From: Peptidiphaga gingivicola
Lineage (GTDB): Bacteria; Actinomycetota; Actinomycetes; Actinomycetales; Actinomycetaceae
NCBI RefSeq assembly: GCF_001652275.1
Contig: NZ_LVZK01000001.1
Span: 496,001-560,000, forward strand
DNA: 64,000 bases
Direction: 5' to 3'
Part shown: one piece after another, positions 52,497-61,442 of the stretch
Layout: each line of letters begins with the position of its first letter
Numbering within the stretch: the first letter of the stretch is position 1
Position numbers and translations under genes: made by a program
Notes under the pieces: generated by a model
Told to the model about the DNA's origin: nothing
The model's input: the letters and a program-made list of their open reading frames with translations, nothing else
Databases searched by the model: none

Positions 52497-54503
52497 ATGG
52501 CATCCCATTCTCATCGCATATACATCGCCCCCATGCCCAGGCGCTTGCCGCGCTTCATGAGGGAAGACACCTCGGAGCCAGACCGCGTCCCGGCAACGCC
52601 GTCGGGCATCATGCGCAAGGCGTTCCGAGACACATGGAAAATCAACCTCGTCTATACGGCGATGGTCTGCATCGCCTCGGTCTGCGCCGCCCTCATTCCC
52701 TGGGCGCTCGGCAAAGTGCTCGATTCGGGGCTGGAAAACGGGTTGACCCCGGAGATCCTTCCCGGCGTCGGCCTGTTCGTCGGCCTCGTCCTCCTCAACT
52801 CCGTCACAAGCGTGTCCGAAGTGATGGAAATCGTCATTGCCATGCGGGCGGCGTGGAACCCCGCGCGGCGACTCATGCGCGTCGTATTCGGCCGGCGAAC
52901 CGACGTCGGCCGCGACATGGCCTCCGGCGACATCGTCACGGCGATGACGGTGGACGCCGAGAGAGTCGGTTCGTTCACCGCTTATCTGCCGTCCGTCGTC
53001 GGATCGTTCCTCGGCTTCGCCGCGGTCGTGGCCCTCATGATCGGCATATCCGTGCCTTTGGGGCTCTTCGTCGCCGTCGGGATGCCGATTCTCATGGCCG
53101 TCACCAGCTGGATGGTCAAGCCATTCGAGGCGCGGGTGGCCGAGCAGCGGGAGGAATCGGGGATTCTCACCTCGATCGCCTCCGACGGAATCGCCGGATT
53201 GCGCGTCATGCGCGGCGTGGGAGGCGCCGACCTTTACAACGAGACCTACGCGGCGCAGTCCGCTCGGGTGCGCGACGCCGGCATCCGCGCCTCGAAGTAC
53301 CGAGCGCGTCTGCGTGTGGTTTCGGAGGCCGGCCCGGCCTTCTTTACGGCGGTGGTGATCGGCCAAGGACTGTGGATGACGTACGACGGCGCAATCAGCC
53401 CCGGAGCGCTCGTGGCCTTCTACGGCTTCACCGCGTACTTGTCCATTCCCATTGAGGCCCTCATCGAAACGACGTACGTGGCCACTCGGGCATGGACGGG
53501 GGCGAAGAAGATGTCGCGCATCCTCGCGGCCAAGCGCCTCGCTTCCGACGCCCAGGCCGATCCCGGCCTCGCCGCGCCCGACTGGACGCGCGCGGCCTTG
53601 ACCGACGCTGCGTCGGGGGTGCGGATCGGCCCGGGGAAGACGGTCGCCCTCGTATCGGGCTCTCCCGAGGATTCCGCCGCCCTCGCCGCGCGCCTGGCCC
53701 GAACCGACGACGCCGACGAAGTGTATGCCGACGGCGTCGATCTGCGCCGTCTCCGGCTGGCCGAGGTCAGGAAGAACATCGCCTACTCCGGCCCGATAGC
53801 CGAGCTGTACATGGGCACGCTCCGCTCGAATCTGCTCGGTCCGGACGCCGAGCCGATCGAGCCGCGCGCAGTGGCGGCGCAGGTTGCCGACGTCCTCGAG
53901 CCGGGCGGCGAGATTCGCCCGGTTCTCAGCGAGGAGCCGGGGGAGCGGCCGGTCGATGCCGGCCTGCTGCGCGCCCTCAACGCAGCCGACGGCGCCGACG
54001 TCCTCTCCTCGACTGAGGGAGGGCTTGACGGCCAGGTCGCCGAACGCGGCAGATCGATGTCCGGAGGCCAGCGCCAGCGAGCGGCGCTCGCTCGCGCGCT
54101 CGCGTTGGACGCGCCCGTCACGATCCTCGTCGAGCCGACCAGCGCCGTCGACTCGCACACGGAATCCCGGATCGCCGAGCGGCTGGCCGACTGCCGCGCT
54201 GGAAAGACGACAATCGTCGCCACCGTTTCGCCCCTTGTGCTCGGCCGATGCGACGAGGTCGTCTTCCTCGTCGACGGGAAAGAGGCCCTGCGTGGGACCC
54301 ACCACGAGCTTTCGTCCCACCCGGAGTACCGGGCCGTGGTCCACCGCGGCGAAAGCGATGAGAGTGACAAAGGGCCAACCGCGCCGGACGCAAGATGCGA
54401 AGGCACAAGGGACGTCGGAGACGAGAAGGGCGGCGTTGACGGGAAGGTCGGCGTCGGCCTCGGCGAAGCCGACGCCGACCGCGAGAAGGGAGGTGCGAAA
54501 TGA
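52497..54503 (+). CDS. Heterodimeric ABC exporter subunit A (degenerate Walker motifs)
   Basis: This 668-residue fused permease-ATPase has six membrane helices in residues 50-330. The ATPase domain is unusual. Walker A reads VSGSPEDSA (near residue 388) in place of GxxGxGKS. Walker B reads VTILVEPTSAVDS, so the usual Asp is Val. The H-loop His is absent (VATVSP). The signature MSGGQRQR (near 521) is intact. It therefore cannot form its own catalytic site but supplies the signature to its partner. It ends in a charged tail and overlaps subunit B (ATGA). The start at 52497 is uncertain; Met at 52533 or 52557 is possible. Confidence 0.85.
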   Translation: MASHSHRIYIAPMPRRLPRFMREDTSEPDRVPATPSGIMRKAFRDTWKINLVYTAMVCIASVCAALIPWALGKVLDSGLENGLTPEILPGVGLFVGLVLLNSVTSVSEVMEIVIAMRAAWNPARRLMRVVFGRRTDVGRDMASGDIVTAMTVDAERVGSFTAYLPSVVGSFLGFAAVVALMIGISVPLGLFVAVGMPILMAVTSWMVKPFEARVAEQREESGILTSIASDGIAGLRVMRGVGGADLYNETYAAQSARVRDAGIRASKYRARLRVVSEAGPAFFTAVVIGQGLWMTYDGAISPGALVAFYGFTAYLSIPIEALIETTYVATRAWTGAKKMSRILAAKRLASDAQADPGLAAPDWTRAALTDAASGVRIGPGKTVALVSGSPEDSAALAARLARTDDADEVYADGVDLRRLRLAEVRKNIAYSGPIAELYMGTLRSNLLGPDAEPIEPRAVAAQVADVLEPGGEIRPVLSEEPGERPVDAGLLRALNAADGADVLSSTEGGLDGQVAERGRSMSGGQRQRAALARALALDAPVTILVEPTSAVDSHTESRIAERLADCRAGKTTIVATVSPLVLGRCDEVVFLVDGKEALRGTHHELSSHPEYRAVVHRGESDESDKGPTAPDARCEGTRDVGDEKGGVDGKVGVGLGEADADREKGGAK

Positions 54504-56467
54504 GGCTCCCGGTGGCCGGCACGCGCACCGCCATGCGCAAACTCCTCGGCCTCATCGCTGATCGCAAGGCCGAATTCGCGGTCGTTTTCGCGCTCCAGAC
54601 TGCGCTCGCCGTCGTCGGCGTTGTCACGCCGATGGTCGTCGGCCGCGCCGTCGACGCCGTCGCCGCGGGAACGACGTCCTCCTACATCCGCAACGCGATC
54701 GTGTTCATCGCCGTCGTCGTGGTGGTTCAGGCCATTCTGGGGTACGCGGCAAGCCTGCGCGCCTACGTCTTCTCACAGAAGATTCTGGCCGTGCTGCGTG
54801 AGCGGGTCGTGAGGGCCGTGACCTCCCTTCCCCTCGGGACCGTCGAGGCCGCCGGCTCGGGCGATATGATCGGCCGCACCACGTATGACGTCGAGAGGGT
54901 CAGCTTCTTCATCGAAGGCGCTGTGAGTCGGCTGTTCATGACGGTCCTGACGATTGCCGCGACCCTTGTTGCGATCTTTGTGGCGGATCCTTTGCTCGGT
55001 GGGGTCGTGGTGCTGACCGCTGCGCCGATCTATTTCACGGTTCGCTTCTACGTCCGGCGCGGCATTCCGGCGTATCTTGCGGCTTCGGCCATCAGCGCGG
55101 GAATGTCCGGCGTTGCGTCGGAGACCGTGGAGCAGTCGACCACCGCCGACGCCATGCGGCTGGGGCGGGTGCGCGCCGAACGGATGGACACGCTCATTTA
55201 CGAATACTGGCGCAACGAGGTCTACACCGGCTGGGTTCGGATGCTGTTCATCGTCATGAATCAGCTTGTCACCTATCTTCCCGTGGTCACCGGCCTTGCA
55301 CTCGGCGGGTACATGATCGGAATCGGCCAAACGACGTACGGGACAGTCACAGCGATCGTCCTGTACGCGTCCCAGCTGCGCTATCCTCTGTGGACGTTCA
55401 GCTGGTGGGCCGACGAGTTCCAGTTCGCGATGGCCGCCTTTGCGAGGATCTTCGGCGTCGAAGAGGCGAGCGAAGCGGACGCCGGCGAAGAGTATGGTGA
55501 GAGCGGCACCGGCGAAGAGGCGGGCAAAGCGGGCGCCGGCGCAAGCAGCGCGCACGACACGGGCGAAAGCGGGGGCGGTGCAAGCAGCGCGCGTGACACG
55601 GGCGAAAGCGGGGGCGGTGCAAGCAGCGCGCGTGACACGGGCGAAAGCGGCCGTGAAGTCCGTGAAGAGCCAAACGCCGCCCGAGTCTCCGGTCCTGCCA
55701 CGGGGGCGGAGGCGGCGGGACCGGATTCCTCCGGCGGGTTCGACGCCGCCTTGCACATCGAAGGCGTGCATTTTGCCTACCGCGACGGCCAGGAAGTGTT
55801 GCACGGCGTGACGCTGGACGTCGACGGCGGGGAGACCGTCGCGATCGTCGGTCCCTCCGGCGCCGGAAAATCGACGTTGGGGCGCTTGATCGCGGGAATC
55901 AACGCACCCGCGGCGGGGTCGGTGCGCATCGGACGGGCCGAAGTGTCCTCGATGCCGGAATCCGCCCTGCACACCGCCGTGGCCATGGTCACCCAGGAGC
56001 ACCACGTGTTCCTCGGCAGCCTCGCCTACAACATGCGTTTGGCCAAGCGCGATGCGACGGACGAAGAGATTCGAAGCGCGCTGGAGGCGGTTGAGGCGAC
56101 ATGGGTGGACGATCTGGAAGACGGCCTCGAGACGAAGATCGGGTCGGGAGGGCTCGCCCTGACGCCGCCGCAGGCCCAGCAACTGGCCCTCGCCCGCATC
56201 GTTCTGCTCGATCCGGCGGTGCTGGTGCTCGACGAGGCGACCTCCCAGCTCAATCCGACGGAGGCTCGCTCGCTTGAGCGCGCGCTCGGCAGGGTCCTCA
56301 AGGGGCGCACCGTCGTCTCGATCGCGCACAGGCTGTACACCGCCCACGACGCCGACAGGGTCGCCGTCATGATCGACGGTCGCGTCGCCGAATACGGCAG
56401 CCACGACGAGCTGACGGCCCGCGGCGGCGAGTACGCAGCGCTGTGGAACGCCTGGCAGAGCGACTGA
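54500..56467 (+). CDS. Heterodimeric ABC exporter subunit B (degenerate signature motif)
   Basis: This 655-residue fused permease-ATPase has a normal Walker A (GPSGAGKST), Walker B (VLVLDEATSQLNP) and H-loop (SIAHRLY), but its signature reads LTPPQAQQ instead of LSGGQ. Paired with subunit A it gives one composite site with all motifs and one dead site. A Gly/Ser/Glu-rich linker with a 13-residue tandem repeat (ASSARDTGESGGG) separates membrane and ATPase domains. The transported substrate is unknown. Confidence 0.87.
   Translation: MRLPVAGTRTAMRKLLGLIADRKAEFAVVFALQTALAVVGVVTPMVVGRAVDAVAAGTTSSYIRNAIVFIAVVVVVQAILGYAASLRAYVFSQKILAVLRERVVRAVTSLPLGTVEAAGSGDMIGRTTYDVERVSFFIEGAVSRLFMTVLTIAATLVAIFVADPLLGGVVVLTAAPIYFTVRFYVRRGIPAYLAASAISAGMSGVASETVEQSTTADAMRLGRVRAERMDTLIYEYWRNEVYTGWVRMLFIVMNQLVTYLPVVTGLALGGYMIGIGQTTYGTVTAIVLYASQLRYPLWTFSWWADEFQFAMAAFARIFGVEEASEADAGEEYGESGTGEEAGKAGAGASSAHDTGESGGGASSARDTGESGGGASSARDTGESGREVREEPNAARVSGPATGAEAAGPDSSGGFDAALHIEGVHFAYRDGQEVLHGVTLDVDGGETVAIVGPSGAGKSTLGRLIAGINAPAAGSVRIGRAEVSSMPESALHTAVAMVTQEHHVFLGSLAYNMRLAKRDATDEEIRSALEAVEATWVDDLEDGLETKIGSGGLALTPPQAQQLALARIVLLDPAVLVLDEATSQLNPTEARSLERALGRVLKGRTVVSIAHRLYTAHDADRVAVMIDGRVAEYGSHDELTARGGEYAALWNAWQSD
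55541..55650 (+). repeat. 39-bp in-frame tandem repeat in exporter subunit B
   Basis: A 39-base unit beginning GCAAGCAGCGCGC is repeated at 55541, 55580 and partly from 55619. It encodes ASSA(H/R)DTGESGGG in the linker. The length is a multiple of three, so the frame is kept. Confidence 0.9.
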
Positions 56468-56529
56468 AAGGACGTCAAAGGACGTCGCAGCGACTGAACA
56501 GTGCGGGCGAAAATCTAGTCGGCGAAACT

Positions 56530-56555
56530 GAAGGGCCCTCTGTCGAGGGCCCTTC
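56530..56555. terminator. Hairpin terminator between exporter and DsbA-like genes
   Basis: GAAGGGCCCTC (56530-56540) and GAGGGCCCTTC (56545-56555) form a perfect 11-bp stem with loop TGTC between convergent genes. Confidence 0.75.
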
Positions 56556-56607
56556 ACCCTGCCGTTGGCTTATTGTTTGCCTGCAGGGGCTGTTTCAACG
56601 CTTGCCG

Positions 56608-57606
56608 TCACTGTTCCCTTGCCTGCAGCTCAATCGTGTTCTCGATGACCTGCGTGGGGGCGACTCCGGGAAGATAAGCGTCGCCGACCATGATTGCGGG
56701 GGTGCCGCTGAGTCCCAGGCCCTGGGCGAGCTGCTGCTCAGCAGAGGCTTCTTGTGCGACTTCGGGCGAGGCGTAGTCGGCCTTGAACTTGGCCATGTCC
56801 AGCCCGACCTTCTCCGCCACGGTCCGGACCGATGCGTCGGTGTATCGGGCGTGGTCCTGAGGGGAGGCCAGGTCTTTGTAGGCCGCGTCGGCGAACTCGA
56901 ACAGCTTTCCCTGTTTCGCCGCGGCCAGCGCGGCGCGAGCCGGTTTGTCGGAACCGTACTGCTCGAAAATCACGAAGTTGTGCCACACCAGTTGGACTTT
57001 CCCGGATTTGGCCAGTTCTTCGAGCCTTTCCATGGATTGGGCGTGAAACTTCGCGCACATCGGACAAGAGAAATCCGTGAAAAGGTGGATCTTGACTTTT
57101 GCGTCGGCGGGGCCAAGCGTGCGGCCGGTGTTAGCGTAGGTCGGGATCTTGGATATGAGCTTTCGGCTCTCCTCGGAGACCGAGGGGATGTAGTCGTCCG
57201 TCGTCAGTCCTTTGGCCTTCGCGGCGGCCCTTTCTTTCTGCTGGAAGCTGTCGGGCAGAGAATGGCTCGACGACGCCTTGGCGCTGGCCTGCGAACTGTC
57301 GGTGTCCGCCGTTGCGTCGCTCTTCCCCTTGAGCACCACGAACGAAGCCACGAGGGCGACGGCCGCCAGCAAAGCGGTGACGACGACCGCCCATCCCGGC
57401 ACCCCCTTGCTCGTTTTGACCGCAGAAAGGGAGTTCGCCGAGTTCAGTGCATTCAGGTCGACGCCTGGAATCTCGCGACTCGGCGGCGAGCCGAATCCGC
57501 CAGTGCTTCGGAATCCGCTTGGGTCCGGGGGATTGAGCGGACTCGAGGAGCCGGAGGGACGCGAATCGTCCGCTGCGTTGTTCTGGGGAGTGTCGGACCG
57601 GTCCAT
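56608..57606 (-). CDS. Membrane-anchored DsbA-like thiol-disulfide oxidoreductase
   Basis: This 332-residue protein has a Pro/Ser-rich cytoplasmic N-terminus, one membrane helix (GWAVVVTALLAAVALVASFVV, about residues 70-90) and an extracytoplasmic thioredoxin-fold domain. The active site is Cys-Pro-Met-Cys in LFTDFSCPMCAKFH, and the cis-proline loop is SGTPAIMVG. It resembles DsbA-type proteins that make disulfide bonds in exported actinobacterial proteins. The macrodomain gene lies 2 bases upstream on the same strand, so both are probably co-transcribed. Confidence 0.88.
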   Translation of the reverse strand: MDRSDTPQNNAADDSRPSGSSSPLNPPDPSGFRSTGGFGSPPSREIPGVDLNALNSANSLSAVKTSKGVPGWAVVVTALLAAVALVASFVVLKGKSDATADTDSSQASAKASSSHSLPDSFQQKERAAAKAKGLTTDDYIPSVSEESRKLISKIPTYANTGRTLGPADAKVKIHLFTDFSCPMCAKFHAQSMERLEELAKSGKVQLVWHNFVIFEQYGSDKPARAALAAAKQGKLFEFADAAYKDLASPQDHARYTDASVRTVAEKVGLDMAKFKADYASPEVAQEASAEQQLAQGLGLSGTPAIMVGDAYLPGVAPTQVIENTIELQAREQ

Positions 57607-57608
57607 CG

Positions 57609-58517
57609 TCAGTCCTCCACCCAGCTTTCGAGGGCCTGCATGTACCCCTCGGCGTCGGCGTCCTCGAATATGTTGAAGACGACGAGCTCGATCACGTCCG
57701 TGCCGTGGTACTGGAGCCACTGGTTGACGGTGTCGAGGGCGATGTGGGTCGCCTCCTCGAAGGGGAAGTTGTTGCGGCCCGTCGAAAGCGCGCAGAAACT
57801 GACGTTGTGGATGTCGCCCTTTTCCAGGGCGAGGTCGAGGCACGAGGTGTAGCAGGCGGCGAGCTTTTCGCGATCTTCGTCCGTGATCTCGCCCCCGTTG
57901 AGGTGGGGGCCGAGTGTATGGAGGACGTATCGGGCGGGAAGGCGGTACCCGCGGGTGAGGACGGCGTCGCCGACCTCCTGATCTTTCCCCTGAATCTCGC
58001 GGATGACCGAGCAGTCGTTGCGAATCCAGGGGCCGCCCTGCCCTTGGATGTAGTTGTCGATGCACGGATGCAGGGGGTCTTTGCATCCCAGCAGATTCGG
58101 CATGGCGGCGTTGACGACGGCGTCGGCGGCCAACTCGCGGACGTCTCCTCGCCACATTGCCACGTTGCGAGCCGAACCGTAGTCGGACGCGGGCATCATG
58201 TCGGAAATGCGCATGAGATTTTCCGCCGTCGTGCGGCCCATGTGCGCCGAATGGCGGTAAAGGAGAAGGTTGATCGCGTCGGTGACTTCGTCGTCGATCG
58301 GCTCCGGGCCTCGAAGAACCAGCTCGTGGCGCAAAGCGAAGGCCAGCTCTTTCTGGGGGAAAATCGAAAGGTCGGGATCGATGCCCGGATAACGGCGGTT
58401 CTTCAGGCCTCCCAAGGCTACTCGCAGAAGGTCCAGATTGGAGCGGGGGTCGTCCACGGGTGTGGGAAAAGGTTCGTCTAGCCGAATCGCCTCGCGATAT
58501 GCGGACAGGGGCAGCAT
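57609..58517 (-). CDS. Zinc-containing macrodomain ADP-ribose hydrolase
   Basis: This 302-residue macrodomain protein probably removes ADP-ribose from proteins. The ADP-ribose loop is WRGDVRELAADAVVNAAMPNLLG, and the zinc-site segment LGCKDPLHPCIDNYI matches the Cys-x-n-His-x-Cys pattern of Zn-macro enzymes linked to SirTM sirtuins. The catalytic-site loop GDAVLTRGYRLPARYVLHTLGP follows. The N-terminal 110 residues form a helical extension. No SirTM, GcvH-like or lipoate-ligase gene is adjacent, so its target is unclear here. Confidence 0.85.
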   Translation of the reverse strand: MLPLSAYREAIRLDEPFPTPVDDPRSNLDLLRVALGGLKNRRYPGIDPDLSIFPQKELAFALRHELVLRGPEPIDDEVTDAINLLLYRHSAHMGRTTAENLMRISDMMPASDYGSARNVAMWRGDVRELAADAVVNAAMPNLLGCKDPLHPCIDNYIQGQGGPWIRNDCSVIREIQGKDQEVGDAVLTRGYRLPARYVLHTLGPHLNGGEITDEDREKLAACYTSCLDLALEKGDIHNVSFCALSTGRNNFPFEEATHIALDTVNQWLQYHGTDVIELVVFNIFEDADAEGYMQALESWVED

Positions 58518-58657
58518 GTTTCTCCTTCGCTGATCGCCAACGCAATCAATTTACCGTTCGGAGCTGGGAAAAGCACGAGGGCGACGGGCGAGTGCGCCTT
58601 TGTGCCTCGCCGCGGGCTATGCGTTCGCGCCGGCCAGGGCCCGGGTACCCTATTGGC

Positions 58658-59536
58658 ATGGCCGAATGGATGACGATCGGCGAGCTCGCCGAGGAATGCC
58701 GCGCAGACGTCTACGCTCTGCGCGAAGCGCTGGAGCTGCTTGGACTTTTCGACGTCGGAGAGCCCACTCCGCTTGCGGTCAGGCATTCGCTCGCCACGCC
58801 CGAGGTCGACGACGGCGGCCGGGCGATCTCGCTCTGGCACGCAGACGCGGTCACTCTGGCCAGAGCCGTCCTTTCCGGGGGGCAGTTCGGCGATGCGTCG
58901 GCGTCGTACGGCCCGTCCGCCTCCGAAGACGCCGAGCCTGAATACGTGCAGGGCGATCTCTTCGACGTCGAAGCAGAAATCGAAACCGTCGGAGAAGGAG
59001 ACGCGGGCGGGCCGGCTGCCGGTGGGGCGGGTGGAACGTCTGCGCGGAAGGAAGCCGCGGGAAACGTGGGCGCGGGCCCGATCGGAAGAATCGTCGAAGG
59101 TTTCGATGCGATCGTCGCCACAGACGGGGCCTGTTCCGGCAATCCCGGGCCGGGCGGATGGGCATGGGTCGAGCAGGTGACCGGCGAGCGCGACTGCGGA
59201 GGGGCTGCGCATACGACCAATAACGCAATGGAACTGACGGCGCTCGTGCGCGCGCTCGAGCATGTGGGGCCCCAACCGGACTTGCTCATGCGCATCGATT
59301 CGCAGTACGCCATCAAGGCCATGACGGTGTGGGCGAAGGCGTGGAGGCGGAAGGGCTGGCGCAAGTCCGACGGCGCGCCCGTCGCCAATCGGGACCTTGT
59401 GGAGCGGCTTTTGGAGCTTTACGAGGGCAGGCAGGGCCGGACCGAGGTCGAATGGGTGAAGGGGCATTCGGGCGACGCCGCGAACGAGCTCGTCGATTCC
59501 ATGGCCGCCGCGCAGGCGGCGAGGCACCGGCGCTGA
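58658..59536 (+). CDS. rnhA: Ribonuclease HI with N-terminal extension
   Basis: RNase HI cuts RNA in RNA-DNA hybrids. The catalytic domain is residues 150-292: Asp156 (ATDGACSGNPGPGGWAW), Glu192 (MELTALVRAL), Asp214 (RIDSQYAIKAM), His270 and Asp280 (GHSGDAANELVDSMA). In front is a 145-residue extension: a helical segment at 1-35 (MTIGELAEECRADVYALREA) resembling small HTH or IF2-N-like folds, then an acidic Gly-rich linker. Usual bacterial RNase HI is about 155 residues. The ATG at 58658 is the first good start near the domain. The upstream 140 bases separate it from the divergent macrodomain gene. Confidence 0.87.
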   Translation: MAEWMTIGELAEECRADVYALREALELLGLFDVGEPTPLAVRHSLATPEVDDGGRAISLWHADAVTLARAVLSGGQFGDASASYGPSASEDAEPEYVQGDLFDVEAEIETVGEGDAGGPAAGGAGGTSARKEAAGNVGAGPIGRIVEGFDAIVATDGACSGNPGPGGWAWVEQVTGERDCGGAAHTTNNAMELTALVRALEHVGPQPDLLMRIDSQYAIKAMTVWAKAWRRKGWRKSDGAPVANRDLVERLLELYEGRQGRTEVEWVKGHSGDAANELVDSMAAAQAARHRR

Positions 59537-59631
59537 ACGTCCCGCGCCATTGTGGGCGCGTCGGACATCGCCGAGGGAGCCGGGCAACGGGCGACGCCGC
59601 GGGCCAGCGTCTCACAAAGAAGACGGGCGCC

Positions 59632-60582
59632 TCACAAAGAAAAGCGCCTGGCTTGCGGCGGGTGTTCGCTGTCGCTGAGTGCCGCGGCCGCTTCAAGCAT
59701 CGCTTCGGCGAAGACTTCTGGCGACTGGGCTCCGACGAGCATCGCGCGTGCGCCGACGACTGTGAGGGGAAGCCCGCGGATCCGCAGCCGTTTGGCGTCC
59801 GCAACGTCCCGATCGACGGCGGCCTCCCACTCGCCGATTTCCAAACGCCTCTCGAGAGTCGACAGGTCCGACGTCGCGAGTCCCGCGATCCGGCCAATCG
59901 TTCTCGGAGAGGGCTCAATTGCGTCCCCTTCTAAGGGGGTTTGATCGGCGTCTAAGGCGCCTTGATGGGCCTGGCCGCGGCCCCTTGGGGGAGCGTCCTC
60001 GGAGTGGACGAGACTGCCGGGTTGCACGCCCTTTTGAAGCCGGAGTTCACTGCCGGTCTGAACGGCGGCTTGGGTGAGACTGCCGGCTGGAGCCCCGGAG
60101 CCCGAGACTTTGTCGACGCCTAGGAACCAGTCGTCTAGGCGGATCACTGCTTCGAGGGCGCGGCGAGCGCCGTCGGCCGGGTCTTTCGCGTTTTCACGAA
60201 CGGCGTGGACGATGCGATGCGTCAGGCGGCGCAAGGGTTTTGTGGGCGGGCGGCGAAGCCTTTCCTTCGCGATGGGGATTCCCTCGCTCGCGGCGATGGC
60301 CGCAATGGCCTCTGCGCTCGTCTCGGGCAAGGGATCGCCTGGAGAAAGAAACGAGTGGACGTCGACGACGACTTCGGGGAGAGCGGCGCCGGAGGCGGAG
60401 CTGCGAGCCTCGTCGTGTCCTGCGCTTGCGAAGTCGCGTCCCGCACGGAAGTCGCGTCCCGCACGTGAGAGGTTGCGCTGTGCGCGCGCGAGGTCGATTC
60501 CCCGCAAGAGGCGACCGAGCCCGATTCTGCTCCATGGGTCGGCGATGTCGTGCCAGATGTCGATCAGCAGGCGGGCGCTCAT
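59632..60582 (-). CDS. FrnE-like DsbA-family protein lacking the catalytic cysteines
   Basis: This 316-residue protein has the FrnE/DsbA layout: the strand-loop LLIDIWHDIADPWSRIGLGR at the N-terminus, a helical insert, and a C-terminal thioredoxin half with VADAKRLRIRGLPLTVVGAR (the cis-Pro region) and SPEVFAEAML. In FrnE proteins the first loop is CPWC; here it is Asp15-Pro-Trp-Ser18, so both redox cysteines are missing. Long Arg/Ala/Gly-rich inserts (including GRDFRAGRDF) interrupt the domain. It may act by binding rather than redox, or may be decaying. Confidence 0.65.
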   Translation of the reverse strand: MSARLLIDIWHDIADPWSRIGLGRLLRGIDLARAQRNLSRAGRDFRAGRDFASAGHDEARSSASGAALPEVVVDVHSFLSPGDPLPETSAEAIAAIAASEGIPIAKERLRRPPTKPLRRLTHRIVHAVRENAKDPADGARRALEAVIRLDDWFLGVDKVSGSGAPAGSLTQAAVQTGSELRLQKGVQPGSLVHSEDAPPRGRGQAHQGALDADQTPLEGDAIEPSPRTIGRIAGLATSDLSTLERRLEIGEWEAAVDRDVADAKRLRIRGLPLTVVGARAMLVGAQSPEVFAEAMLEAAAALSDSEHPPQARRFSL

Positions 60583-60674
60583 GGCGAAGGTGTGTTGACG
60601 GCGTGTCGGCGCAGATTGGCCAGGGCGCCGCCAATCGATCCGGGGTTGTCAGATTGTTCAAAGTTCAAGTCTGG

Positions 60675-61442
60675 TCAGAGCTCCCGTCTCGCGAAAGACT
60701 TCGCCCCTAAAACAACGACGAGGACCATGAGTGCGAGGCTCGTAGCGAAGGGAACGGCGATCGCCGCGGCTCCCACGGTCTTCCCCTCGGCAAATGACGA
60801 AGGCAGGGTCAAAAGGCCGGCAGGCGAGTTCTCCGCGATGGGCTCAAATGCGGAACCGATCATTGTGAGCAGCAGGGAGCCGACTCCGATTCCGGCGGCC
60901 GCGAGGGTCGAGCCTGTCAGAGACGACATGGCCACTGTCACGGCGAGGAAGAAGCATGCGCATGCGAACCATGTCGCGGTCGCCTCCGCGAGAGGGGCGA
61001 CGGGGGCTTTTCTGTAGAAGCCGAACGTCGCTGCCCACACAACCGCCATTCCTGCGACAGACGCGGATGCGAGCACGGCGATTCTGGCCACGAGGGCTGC
61101 AAGGGGCTGTGAAGCGCGCGAAACTGGACGCACAGCCAACAATTGGGCGCGGCCGCTGGAGACGAGGGAGGATGTGGCCCCCGCCCCGGTGAAAATGACG
61201 ACGAACATGACCGTTTGCGCCAGGTTCTTGGTCCACTGATTGTAAGCTTCGTGCCAATTCGGCTCGGGCATCGCTTTGCGAACGGCGTCGCCCATCATCG
61301 ATCCGACGATGTCCGGGGCGAACCTCGAAAGGACTACGGATGTCACGCCAAAGAGACAAAGAACGGTCGGCAGGACGTAGCGGTGCCACGTTCTCCAAAC
61401 CGCGTAGAGCTCGTGTTTGCACAGAATCGAGAAGCCAGTCAT
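60675..61442 (-). CDS. ABC-2 type permease
   Basis: This 255-residue membrane protein has six hydrophobic segments (for example YVLPTVLCLFGVTSVVL, MFVVIFTGAGATSSLV and LMVLVVVLGAKSF). It partners the ATPase encoded immediately upstream; the ATG at 61442 overlaps its stop (ATGA). It is the last gene of the PadR-HAAS-ATPase-permease operon. Confidence 0.82.
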   Translation of the reverse strand: MTGFSILCKHELYAVWRTWHRYVLPTVLCLFGVTSVVLSRFAPDIVGSMMGDAVRKAMPEPNWHEAYNQWTKNLAQTVMFVVIFTGAGATSSLVSSGRAQLLAVRPVSRASQPLAALVARIAVLASASVAGMAVVWAATFGFYRKAPVAPLAEATATWFACACFFLAVTVAMSSLTGSTLAAAGIGVGSLLLTMIGSAFEPIAENSPAGLLTLPSSFAEGKTVGAAAIAVPFATSLALMVLVVVLGAKSFARREL

